NCBI GenBank assembly: GCA_035556715.1
Contig: DATMER010000003.1
Span: 106,104 to 170,103, forward strand
Direction: 5' to 3'
Source of the DNA: DATMER01 sp035556715
GTDB lineage: Bacteria; Acidobacteriota; Thermoanaerobaculia; Multivoradales; UBA5704
DNA length: 64,000 bases
In this document: positions 42,251-49,905 of the stretch, one piece after another
How positions within the stretch are numbered: position 1 is the stretch's first letter
Layout: the number at the start of each line of letters is the position of its first letter
Program-made: the position numbers and the translations under genes
The notes under the pieces: generated by a model
What the model was told of the DNA's origin: nothing
What the model saw: only the letters and a program-made list of their open reading frames with translations
Databases searched by the model: none

Positions 42251-42291
42251 CTCAAAAAGACCGGACGGCCGGTGATCCACCGGCCGTCCGG
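42251..42291 (-). terminator. rho-independent terminator of the S9 peptidase gene
   Basis: A perfect 14-bp stem (CCGGACGGCCGGTG at 42261-42274, complement at 42278-42291) with a 3-nt loop, followed on the minus strand by a run of five T (42254-42258). It lies 24 nt past the stop at 42315 and separates that operon from the SPASM-like gene. Confidence 0.9.
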
Positions 42292-42314
42292 GAAAAGGTT
42301 GCAAAGATACTTTT

Positions 42315-44399
42315 TTAGCGAGGAGCCTGGGTCCACTGGCCGAGCCAGCCGAGGACGGTCTCGTGCCAGAGGAGGGCGTTTCCGGGTCTGAGCACCCAGT
42401 GGTTCTCGTCGGGGAAGACAAGGAGCTTGCTCGGCACTCCCCGCCTCTGCAGGGCGTTGAAGGTGCCCAGACCCTGGCCTTCCGGGATGCGGTAGTCCAG
42501 GGAGCCGTGGATGACGAGCATGGGCTTCGTCCAGCGGGCCACGTGGTTCACCGGGTTGAACTTCTCGAAGGCCTGGGGGTCCTCGTACTGGGGAGCACCG
42601 TGCTCCCACTCGGGGAACCAGATCTCCTCCGTGGCGTAGTACATCATCCGCTCGTCCAGGATGCCGTCGTGGTTGACCAGGCAGCGGAAAGGGTCGGGCC
42701 ACTGGCTGGCGATCCAGTTGATCATGTAGCCGCCGTAGGAGGCGCCGAGGGCGCAGGCGCGGCTGCCGTCGATCCAGGGGTAGCGCTGGAGCGCCGCGGC
42801 CAGACCCTTCTGAAGGTCGGTCAGCGGCTTGCCCCCCGCGTCTTTGTTGATGGAGTCGGTAAAGGCCTGGCCGTAGCCGACAGAGCCGTGGAAGTCCACG
42901 GCGACCACGGCGTAGCCGGCGCCGGCGTACGGCTGCGGGTTCCACCGGTAGTGGAACTGGTTGTGGAACGAGGTCTGCGGCCCGCCGTGGATGATGAAGG
43001 CCAGGGGGTACTTCTTCCCCTCCTGGAAGCCCACGGGCTTGACCATCCAGGCGTGGACGGTGTCGCCGTTCGCCCCCTCGAACTTGAACTGCTCGGCCTC
43101 GCCGAGCTGTACGTCCGCCAGCTCCTCGCGGTTGACCTCGGTGATCTTGGCGAAGCCCGAGCCGTCCGGCTTCACGGTGTGGACTTCGACCGGGGAGCGC
43201 AGGTGGTCGAGCCCGAAGGCGATCCGGTCCCCGGCCAGGGTGATGCCCTGGACGCTCCCCTCGGCCACGAGCTTCCTCACCTGTCCCGAGGCCACGTCGA
43301 TGGCGAAGAGCGGCACGTTTCCGGTGTCGGCGACGGCCACGTAGAGCGTCCTGCCGTCGCGCGAGAACAGGATCTCGCCGGCCGAGCGGTCCCACTCCTC
43401 GGCCAGCACCCGGTCGGGCTTCCCGCCGGACCCGCCCGACCCGCTGGAGAGATCGCGGACCATGATGCGCAGGCGGTCGGACTCGTAGCCGGGGCGCCGC
43501 ATGGCCAGGTAGACCAGGGTCTTGCCGTCTGGCGAGAAAGCGGGCTGGGTATCCCAGGCCGGGTTCGAGGCGGTCAGGTTGCGCGGCGGCCGGGAGCCGT
43601 CCGCCGGTACCTCGTAGAGGTCGAAGTTGGTGGACCAGGGCTCCTCGAGGTTCCTCTCCCCGGCCAGACGCATGGCGAAGACCAGGGCCTTGCCGTCCGG
43701 CGAGAAGGTGTACTCCTCGGTGCCGCCGAAGGGCCTGGACGGCGCGTCCCCCTCCATCCCCTTGGTCACGTCCACCGGCTCGCCGGCCTTTCCTCCGCTC
43801 AGGGGCGCCACGAACAGGTGGTTGCGCCGGCCGTCGGACCAGGTGTCCCAATGGCGGAAGAAGCCGCCCTCGAAGATCATGCCCGAGGTCTTGTCCTTCT
43901 CCCTCTCCTCCAGGCGCTGCGTGGTGCAGGCGAGATTCGGGCAGTCGGGGAAGACCTCCAGGCTGAACGCGATGCGCGAGCCGTCGGGCGAGACGGCCAG
44001 GTTCGCCACATCCAGGGGCAGGTCGGTGACCCGGACCGCGTCCTTGTCCGTGCCCGGAACGGGTGCGCGCCAGACCTGGTTCGAGCCCGAGCGCGTAGAA
44101 AGGAAGTAGAGGCTCTTGCCGTCCGGAGCCCAGCGGGGATTGCTCTCGCCGGCCTCATGGGTGGTCAGGGGGGCCGCGCCGCGGCCGTCCACTCCCACGG
44201 TCCAGATATCCGTGCGGCCGCGGTTGGCCTCGAAATCGGTGGTGCGCACGGTGAAGGCGATCCGGTCGCCGCTCGGCGAGCCCTGCGTCTCGGAGATGCG
44301 CTGCATGTTGTGCAGATCGCGGGCGGTGAACGGGTGCGGAGCGGCGGCGGCGCTGGCGGCCGTCAGGGCCAGGGTCAACAGGAGAAGCGGCTTGCGCAT
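42315..44399 (-). CDS. S9 family peptidase (dipeptidyl peptidase/TolB propeller type), secreted
   Basis: A 694-residue protein with a signal peptide (MRKPLLLLTLALTAASAAAA), beta-propeller repeats with SPDGSRI/APDGKSL turns (about residues 40-400) and a C-terminal hydrolase domain: oxyanion HGGPQTSFHNQFHYRW, nucleophile in GASYGGYM (about residue 520), Asp in HGSLDYRIP and His in DENHWV. The order and motifs are those of secreted acylaminoacyl/dipeptidyl peptidases. It is a distant paralogue of the enzyme at 1456-3402. A strong terminator follows the gene. It is upstream-linked to the erythromycin-esterase-like gene by an 18-bp gap. Confidence 0.94.
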   Translation of the reverse strand: MRKPLLLLTLALTAASAAAAPHPFTARDLHNMQRISETQGSPSGDRIAFTVRTTDFEANRGRTDIWTVGVDGRGAAPLTTHEAGESNPRWAPDGKSLYFLSTRSGSNQVWRAPVPGTDKDAVRVTDLPLDVANLAVSPDGSRIAFSLEVFPDCPNLACTTQRLEEREKDKTSGMIFEGGFFRHWDTWSDGRRNHLFVAPLSGGKAGEPVDVTKGMEGDAPSRPFGGTEEYTFSPDGKALVFAMRLAGERNLEEPWSTNFDLYEVPADGSRPPRNLTASNPAWDTQPAFSPDGKTLVYLAMRRPGYESDRLRIMVRDLSSGSGGSGGKPDRVLAEEWDRSAGEILFSRDGRTLYVAVADTGNVPLFAIDVASGQVRKLVAEGSVQGITLAGDRIAFGLDHLRSPVEVHTVKPDGSGFAKITEVNREELADVQLGEAEQFKFEGANGDTVHAWMVKPVGFQEGKKYPLAFIIHGGPQTSFHNQFHYRWNPQPYAGAGYAVVAVDFHGSVGYGQAFTDSINKDAGGKPLTDLQKGLAAALQRYPWIDGSRACALGASYGGYMINWIASQWPDPFRCLVNHDGILDERMMYYATEEIWFPEWEHGAPQYEDPQAFEKFNPVNHVARWTKPMLVIHGSLDYRIPEGQGLGTFNALQRRGVPSKLLVFPDENHWVLRPGNALLWHETVLGWLGQWTQAPR

Positions 44400-44417
44400 G
44401 AGAGGGTCTCCAAGAAT

Positions 44418-45740
44418 CTATTTCGGCAGCGGTCTTGCCGGCTTTTGAGTGTCGACGAAGAAGATACCGTCGAAGACCCGGCTCCAGTTGGCCGGGTGGG
44501 GCTCGTGAAAGTAGAAGCTCCCCGTCAGTGGGCTGCGGAGCCAATGGTCCGTAGGCAGGCGGGAGAGGTCCAGGAAGAGCAAGGGCAGGCCCGCGGCGTG
44601 GAGGAGCGTCTCCAGGAAGCCGGGGACCACGGGCACGTCCTTGCCCTCCTCGCCCAGGGTGCTGCCGCCGTGCGAATCGAAGCCGATGGTGTAGAGGTCG
44701 GACCCGAGCTCGTCCTTCAGGAAACGCCCCATGGGCCCGCCCTCGATGGGCGACTTCGCCTCCCGGACGGGGGCGACGCCCGGGCTCGCCGTCCTGAGAT
44801 AGAGATCGTTCATCACATGGTAGTTGTGGGCCCAGACGACGACCTTGCGCTCCTTGAGGGGACCGTTCAGCCACCACAGGAGGTTCTCGGCCATGGCCGT
44901 GTCGCGGGTGTATCCCTGCGAGAAAGCCGGCTTGTCGCCGGGGCCGAGGGCGCGGTCCATGGCCAGGAAGCTCACCAGGCTCTGGCGGACATAGTCGATC
45001 TCGCGCGGAGGGAAGTGGACCACCAGCTCGGCGCGCCGCCGGTCGATCGTCTCGACGAGACGCCTGGGCAGCTCCCGGTTGAAGCTCCGGAGGCCTGGCT
45101 TGTAGTAGTAATCGGCCGGGAGCAGGCCCACCGACATAGTGGTGAAGTCCTCCCGCTCATTCTTCGAGATCAGGGAGGGATCGAGGCGGTCGAAGAAGTC
45201 GAAAACCATCTTCGGGAAGAGCTCGGCGCGGGACTCGTCCCGGGAGACGCGGCAGTCGAAGCCCACGACGTCGATGGGCCGGTCTGTCCCCTGGCTCGCC
45301 CGCACATACTCGAGGGTCGCCATCGTCTCCTGGTTCTGCCAAGCGAGGTACAGCCCGCGTCTCGCGGCTTCAGCCGAAGGCAGCCCGCCACGCAGAGCCG
45401 CATCCAACCGCCGCACGTCGAAAAAGCCCGACTCCCAGGCCAGGACGTCGAAGCCCATGACCTGATGAAGGAAGCGGATCAGCCGCCCCTTGGCGAGGAA
45501 GGTCGCGCCGTCGCCATGGGTCGCCTCTCCGAGCTGGACCACCCGGGCCTTGCCGATCACCTGGACCAGCGGCATCAGGTCGGAGAAGTCCTCGTCCGCG
45601 GGATCGATGGATCGCACCGCCACCGCGTGCTCGGCCACCCAGCGGACGCGCTCGGGATCGATTTGCGGCGAGGGGTCCTCGGCGAGCGCCGGGATCGCGG
45701 AAAGGGAGATGAGAAGGAGCAGCTTTCGGGCCGGGATCAT
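44418..45740 (-). CDS. erythromycin esterase family protein, secreted
   Basis: A 440-residue member of the Ere/succinoglycan-biosynthesis hydrolase family (PF05139). It has a signal peptide (MIPARKLLLLISLSAIPALA), then the core: RVVQLGEATHGDGATF (catalytic-type GEATHG), FDVLAWESGF, VVGFDCRVSRDE, VVVWAHNYHV and YTIGFDSHGG. Known members hydrolyse macrolide lactones with His/Glu catalysis; environmental members act on unknown esters, so resistance cannot be assumed. The start ATG 45740 overlaps the stop of the AHSA1 gene as ATGA. Confidence 0.92.
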   Translation of the reverse strand: MIPARKLLLLISLSAIPALAEDPSPQIDPERVRWVAEHAVAVRSIDPADEDFSDLMPLVQVIGKARVVQLGEATHGDGATFLAKGRLIRFLHQVMGFDVLAWESGFFDVRRLDAALRGGLPSAEAARRGLYLAWQNQETMATLEYVRASQGTDRPIDVVGFDCRVSRDESRAELFPKMVFDFFDRLDPSLISKNEREDFTTMSVGLLPADYYYKPGLRSFNRELPRRLVETIDRRRAELVVHFPPREIDYVRQSLVSFLAMDRALGPGDKPAFSQGYTRDTAMAENLLWWLNGPLKERKVVVWAHNYHVMNDLYLRTASPGVAPVREAKSPIEGGPMGRFLKDELGSDLYTIGFDSHGGSTLGEEGKDVPVVPGFLETLLHAAGLPLLFLDLSRLPTDHWLRSPLTGSFYFHEPHPANWSRVFDGIFFVDTQKPARPLPK

Positions 45741-46243
45741 GGCCGGGATTGTACGTGGCGGGAAGCCCAGCCTTCGACGAGCGCGTCCGGGGCGTGATCC
45801 GCGACGAGGTTCAGCTCAATCCCGTGCTCCAGAAATGCCTTCAAGCCGGCGAGCAGGAAGCTGAACCCTCCGGTTGAATCAATCGCCGCCGCCACGATCT
45901 TCTCCGCCTCGCCGCCGAAGCCCCAGTTCTTGACAGTGACGAAGGTCCGGTCCTCGCCTCTGGGCTCGAACGTCCACTCGACCGAAGTCGGATTGTCGGG
46001 ACCATCCCACTCAATGAGAATTCGTCTGTTCTCCTCGATCGCCTTCACGTCGACCTCAGCGAACACGCCGTACATCTCCCAGTCCCACCGGACCTGCTTG
46101 CCGGCCTCCAGCCGGCCGCTGCCTTTGGAGAACCAGAAGCGGGAGGTGATGGCGGGATCGACCAGCGCCTCGAACACCTGCGCGACTGGCCTGCGGATGA
46201 GCATCTGCGCCTTGGCGACCGGCGCCTGGAGGGTGTTCGTCAT
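45737..46243 (-). CDS. SRPBCC / AHSA1 (activator of Hsp90 ATPase homologue 1-like) protein
   Basis: A 168-residue START-like hydrophobic-cavity protein: AQMLIRRPVAQVFEALVDPAITSRFWFSKGSG, then the sheet VRWDWEMYGVFAEVDVKAIEENRRILIEW, TSVEWTFEPRG and a long C-terminal helix (FSFLLAGLKAFLEHGIELNL). GAGGAACAGGAC precedes the ATG at 46243. The role is unknown. It is coupled to the secreted esterase gene downstream. Confidence 0.9.
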   Translation of the reverse strand: MTNTLQAPVAKAQMLIRRPVAQVFEALVDPAITSRFWFSKGSGRLEAGKQVRWDWEMYGVFAEVDVKAIEENRRILIEWDGPDNPTSVEWTFEPRGEDRTFVTVKNWGFGGEAEKIVAAAIDSTGGFSFLLAGLKAFLEHGIELNLVADHAPDALVEGWASRHVQSRP

Positions 46244-46328
46244 GTCCTGTTCCTCGTGTTCGCGATCAGGCGGATCAGCTCGAAGCTTGCGATTTCTACA
46301 GTACGTCCAACCAAGGAGGGGATGCAAG

Positions 46329-46433
46329 GGATTCTGACCGTGGTCCGGAGGAGTCTGACCATGGTCAGATTGAATCTAGTCGCGACCAGGAGGAGTCTGA
46401 GCGTGGTCAGATTGAGCCTGATCGCGGCCAGAA
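46329..46433. repeat. array of five 21-bp units (locus 2)
   Basis: Units start at 46329, 46350, 46371, 46392 and 46413, each exactly 21 bp. Units 2 and 4 carry GAGTCTGA followed by a GTGGTCAGAT-like half; unit 2 holds the perfect 14-bp palindrome CTGACCATGGTCAG. Units 3 and 5 are variants with TCGCGACCAG/TCGCGGCCAG. The array overlaps the 3' end of the GT39 gene, whose stop at 46376-46378 lies in unit 3. The sequence is unrelated to locus 1; only the period is shared. Confidence 0.85.
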
Positions 46434-48022
46434 CCGCCCGGATCGGGGTTACGCATCCGGTCGAGATCCCAGATCACGACCGTCTCGTCCCCGAAATCGG
46501 GCCGGCCCCAGGCACGCCGGAGCTGACGGGGAAGCGCTCGTCCCTGGGACTGAAAGATCTCGCGGAAGCGGCGGCCCACTCCCATCCGGGGAGGCCAGAG
46601 AGGGTCGGGGATTGCATCCTCCTCGGCCGCGAGGTCGCGGTGGACGATCAGCCAGCGGGCGCGGCTGGCCAGGAAGCCCTCGGGCGTGGCAGGCACCAGG
46701 TTGCGGAAGGCGAGGCGCGGGTCCGCGAGCAGCGGCTCGGGGGAGGCTACGACCACCTCCCGGCCGTGGGTCTCCTGGTAGAGGTAGACCGCCCGGGAGA
46801 CCCGCCAAACCGGAATCCACGGCGCCTCCAGCACCGCGCCCGGCCCGAGGCTTTGGTACGCGGGAGGGAGGGAGACCTTCGGCCTCGGCACGTAGAAGGC
46901 GAGGTGGTCGTCGTGGTGCGGGAAGGAGCTTCGCCGGAGCTTTGGGTCCGCCAGGGGGCCGGCGGCGGCCAGGACGAGCACCAGCAGGGCCGCGGCTCCC
47001 GCTTGCTGCCGGGGGTCCCAATCGCGCCAGCCGCTCCGCCACCAGGGCCTCCCGAGCGCCACCGCGACCCAGAGCAGGACCCAGGGCAGGATGACGAGCG
47101 CGTAGCGGTGGAAGATGAGCGGGGCGTTCAGCCCCAGCGGGGAGATCCAGAGCAGACCGGCGAGCTGGCCCGCCACCAGGAAGCCGGTGAACGCGCAGAG
47201 CGGGCGCTCCTCCTCCAGAAGGCGCAGGAGCCCGAACGCAGCCCCTATCCAGAAGAGCGCCGCCAGGAGCGGAAACGCGGTACCGGCCTGGAGCTGCGCC
47301 ACGGCGGTCCAGACCTCCGGGGTCAGCTCCACCTCTTGGTGCTTGGCGCGGATCACTTCCTGGAAAGAGCCCAGAGCCGGGAGGAGGACAGCCAGGAACG
47401 CCGCCCCGGTGGCCGCAGCCAACCCGGCGAGGGCCAGGGCGCGGCCACCGCGGCCACGGTCGCGGACCGAGAGCAATCCAAAGACCAGGGGAGAGAGGAC
47501 CAGGGGCGCGGCCACGGGATGGAACCAGAACGCGAGCGCCGCCAGCACCGCGTAGGCTGCTCCCCTCTTCCATCCCCCGTTCCTCCACCAGGACTCGAAC
47601 GCCACGACCGCGCCAAAGGCGAGCAGCACGACGGGCATGTACGAGCGTGCGATCCTCGAATAGAAGACGAGACCCGGCGAGAGCGCCAGGAGCCAGGCGA
47701 ACGCGATCGCCGTCCCCCGGCCGAGCCGCCGGTCCGCCCAGAGTGGGGCGAGGACCAGGAGGAGCAGACCCGAGAGGATCGCGGGCAGGCGGACTCCTGT
47801 CTCTGTCAGGCGGACGCCGCTCTCCACAAGAACCCGGTAGAGCACGCTCAGAGGGATGGTGGCGTCGACCTTTTGGTAGGTGCTGAGGATCTCCCCCACC
47901 GGCTGGGTCAGCGCCGTGCGGATGAGATGGAGCTCGTCGTCTCCCAGGACCTGGGCGCGGAGGTTCCAGAGACGGAGGAGGGCGCCTGCGGCGACGGGGA
48001 GGAGGAGCCAGAGGGACCTCAC
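46376..48022 (-). CDS. GT39-like (PMT/ArnT) membrane glycosyltransferase, copy 1
   Basis: A GT-C fold transferase of about 548 residues with roughly ten membrane helices and a soluble C-terminal domain. The lumenal catalytic acid pair is in LGDDELHLIRTAL, followed by FYSRIARSYMPVVLL. The C-terminal domain carries AFRNLVPATPEGFLASRARWLIVHRDL, shared with copies 2 and 3. It uses a polyprenyl-phosphate sugar donor and acts outside the cytoplasmic membrane. The likely start is GTG 48022, overlapping the stop of copy 2 as GTGA; a further ATG at 48073 would include palindrome-element sequence. The last 20 residues are encoded by the 21-bp array. The acceptor is unknown. Confidence 0.85.
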   Translation of the reverse strand: MRSLWLLLPVAAGALLRLWNLRAQVLGDDELHLIRTALTQPVGEILSTYQKVDATIPLSVLYRVLVESGVRLTETGVRLPAILSGLLLLVLAPLWADRRLGRGTAIAFAWLLALSPGLVFYSRIARSYMPVVLLAFGAVVAFESWWRNGGWKRGAAYAVLAALAFWFHPVAAPLVLSPLVFGLLSVRDRGRGGRALALAGLAAATGAAFLAVLLPALGSFQEVIRAKHQEVELTPEVWTAVAQLQAGTAFPLLAALFWIGAAFGLLRLLEEERPLCAFTGFLVAGQLAGLLWISPLGLNAPLIFHRYALVILPWVLLWVAVALGRPWWRSGWRDWDPRQQAGAAALLVLVLAAAGPLADPKLRRSSFPHHDDHLAFYVPRPKVSLPPAYQSLGPGAVLEAPWIPVWRVSRAVYLYQETHGREVVVASPEPLLADPRLAFRNLVPATPEGFLASRARWLIVHRDLAAEEDAIPDPLWPPRMGVGRRFREIFQSQGRALPRQLRRAWGRPDFGDETVVIWDLDRMRNPDPGGSGRDQAQSDHAQTPPGRD

Positions 48023-49905
48023 CCCCTGTCCCCCACCGTCCTGGTCCGTAGAGACGCCCCAGTCCGTTGGCACGAACCTGCCGGGTGTACAGGGTCGGGG
48101 CGTCTCCCCACGGCAGGCCGGTCACCCCAGGTGGTGCCGTGGACGTGAAAACCCGGCAGGGGATCAATGTTTCCACGACGTGCTGCCGACGTTGGTGGTG
48201 CCTGGGGCCATGAGACGCCCCGACCGTGTTCACCCGGCAGGTTCGTGCCAACGGACTGGGGCGTCTCTACCTCCCTCCGCACCCGTGCCAGATCCCAAAC
48301 CGCCATCCGCCGGTCGATGTGGTCCGGCTTCCCCCACTCGCCATACAGGCGCAGGACCATGCCGTGTCCGTAGGAGCGGAAGAGCGCCCGGTGGCGCGGA
48401 TCCACCTCCATGGACGGCTGGACGCGCGCCTCCTCCTGGCTCAGGTTGCGGTGGACGACCAGCCAGCGGGCACGGCTGGCGAGGAAGCCTTCGGGCGTGC
48501 CCGCGACCATGTTCCGGAAGGCGATCCGCTCGTCGGCGAGCACCACCCGGGCGGGCGCCACCACCACCTGCCGCCCGTGGAGCTCCTGATAAAGGTAGAA
48601 GGCGCGGTTCAGCCTCCAGACCGGATGCCACGGGTACTCCAGCACGGCCCCGGGCTCCGAGGCCGGCAGCTCGCGGTAGAAGCGGGGCACCTGCCGCGGC
48701 CCTATCGTCGACCGGGGCCACATCAGCGCCATGTGGTCGTTGTGATGAGCGAAGGAGCTCCGCCAGAGCTTCGGATCCACAAAGGGTCCGGCCAGCGCCA
48801 GCAGCACCATGAAGAGGACCGCGACCGCAGCACTTGCTCCCGTAAGTCTCCCCCTCTCCCGGGGCGGGTGTGCTCGGGGGACCGGGAGAGGGGGCCGGGG
48901 GGTGAGGGCCACCGCCACCCAAAGCAGCACCCAGGGCAGCGCGATCAACAGGTATCTCCCCAGGATCAGGGGGTGCTCGTGCCCTTGCGGAGCGAGGATC
49001 AGCAACCCGGCCAGGTGTCCCAGCACCAGCACCGCGGAATAGCCGGCGAGGGAATGGTCCGTCCGGGTGAGGAGGACCAGCCCGAGGACCGCCGCGACCC
49101 AGAACAGGGCCGCCACCCAGGGCCAGCCGGTGCCTGCCTGGAGCCGCAGGACGTCGAGGATCAGCCTCCAGGACAGATGCAGCTCCCCGTGCTTCTCGGC
49201 GATCAGGACCCCCAGGCTCTCCCGCGCGGGGACCAGGAAGGCCAGGAAGGCGAGCGCGGTCGCGGCCCCCAATCCCGCCAGGATCAGGAGACGCCGGAGG
49301 TCCCGGCGGCGGAGGCCGTCCGCGAGGCCGTACAGGAAGGGCGCGACCACGAACGGGGCGGCGCCCAGGTGGAACCAGACGGCCAGGGCGGCGAGGAGCA
49401 CGTAGGCAATCCCCATCCTCCAGCCCGGCCGTCTCCACCAGGCTTCAAAGGCCACGGCGGCCCCGAAGCCGAGGAGGACGATGGGCGCGTACGAGCGGGC
49501 GATCCGGCTGTAGAAAATCAGTCCCGGCGAGATCGCCAGCAGGGCCGCGAACACGACCGCCGTCCCCCATCCGAGCCGCCGCGCCACCCAGAGGGGGGCC
49601 AGGACCAGCAGGAGCAGGCCGGAGATCACGGCCGGCAGGCGCACGACCGTCTCGGTGAGCTTCATGCCGCAGTCCAGGAGGAGACGGTAGAAAGCCGTGA
49701 GCGGGATCGTGTTGTCCACCCGCTGGTAGGTGACGAGGATGCGCGGGACCGGATTGCCCAGGGCGGCGCGGACGCCGTGGAGCTCGTCGTCGCTCATCAC
49801 CTGCGGCCCCAGGTTCCAGAGCCGGAGGAGCACCCCCAGGGCAATGGCGCCGATACCGATCAGAAGCCCGGCTTGGAGGAGCCGCCGTCCGGGCGCGGGG
49901 GTCAT
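48019..49905 (-). CDS. GT39-like membrane glycosyltransferase, copy 2, with inserted palindromic elements
   Basis: Same architecture as copy 1: MSDDELHGVRAAL, FYSRIARSYAPIVLL, and a C-terminal AFRNMVAGTPEGFLASRARWLVVHRNL. Starts at ATG 49905, coupled to copy 3 by ATGA. Two features break similarity with its paralogues. After WVLLWVAVAL it has about 24 residues rich in Pro and Arg encoded by an inverted repeat (48850-48894). After the end of the conserved region (VWDLARVRRE) it runs about 83 residues in frame through the REPIN-like element at 48048-48270 before stopping at 48019. The natural C-terminus was probably near residue 545. Confidence 0.85.
   Translation of the reverse strand: MTPAPGRRLLQAGLLIGIGAIALGVLLRLWNLGPQVMSDDELHGVRAALGNPVPRILVTYQRVDNTIPLTAFYRLLLDCGMKLTETVVRLPAVISGLLLLVLAPLWVARRLGWGTAVVFAALLAISPGLIFYSRIARSYAPIVLLGFGAAVAFEAWWRRPGWRMGIAYVLLAALAVWFHLGAAPFVVAPFLYGLADGLRRRDLRRLLILAGLGAATALAFLAFLVPARESLGVLIAEKHGELHLSWRLILDVLRLQAGTGWPWVAALFWVAAVLGLVLLTRTDHSLAGYSAVLVLGHLAGLLILAPQGHEHPLILGRYLLIALPWVLLWVAVALTPRPPLPVPRAHPPRERGRLTGASAAVAVLFMVLLALAGPFVDPKLWRSSFAHHNDHMALMWPRSTIGPRQVPRFYRELPASEPGAVLEYPWHPVWRLNRAFYLYQELHGRQVVVAPARVVLADERIAFRNMVAGTPEGFLASRARWLVVHRNLSQEEARVQPSMEVDPRHRALFRSYGHGMVLRLYGEWGKPDHIDRRMAVWDLARVRREVETPQSVGTNLPGEHGRGVSWPQAPPTSAARRGNIDPLPGFHVHGTTWGDRPAVGRRPDPVHPAGSCQRTGASLRTRTVGDRG
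48048..48270. repeat. 223-bp REPIN-like inverted-repeat element
   Basis: Two 59-bp arms (48048-48106 and 48212-48270) are inverted copies with only two mismatches; the outer 40 bp are identical. Each arm itself begins with GAGACGCCCC (two bases in) and ends with GGGGCGTCTC, so each can fold alone. The 105-bp middle has a further small palindrome (CCACGGCA/TGCCGTGG). This layout, two hairpin-forming REP units in opposite orientation around a spacer, is that of a REPIN or MITE. It lies at the junction of two GT39 genes and is translated as the C-terminal extension of copy 2. Confidence 0.88.
48850..48894. repeat. REP-like palindrome inside the copy 2 coding sequence
   Basis: Perfect 13-bp arms CCCCCTCTCCCGG (48850-48862) and its complement (48882-48894) around a 19-bp centre, with a GGGGTGAGGG tail to about 48908. 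The type resembles widespread REP palindromes of CCCTCTCCC composition. It corresponds to a Pro/Arg-rich stretch in GT39 copy 2 that has no counterpart in copy 3. Confidence 0.85.

Noticed and set aside
42120..42260. Precursor peptide gene upstream of the SPASM-like protein
   Set aside because: No short frame with a ribosome-binding site and a Cys/Gly-rich core; the region contains the terminator of the neighbouring gene instead.
44418..45740. Macrolide resistance determinant
   Set aside because: The family match is good, but most environmental members have unknown substrates and no resistance context is present.
42363..45797. Very long plus-strand open frame antisense to the S9 peptidase and erythromycin-esterase-like genes
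   Set aside because: The composition is that of a GC-rich shadow frame; the minus-strand proteins have complete family motifs, signal peptides and ribosome-binding sites.
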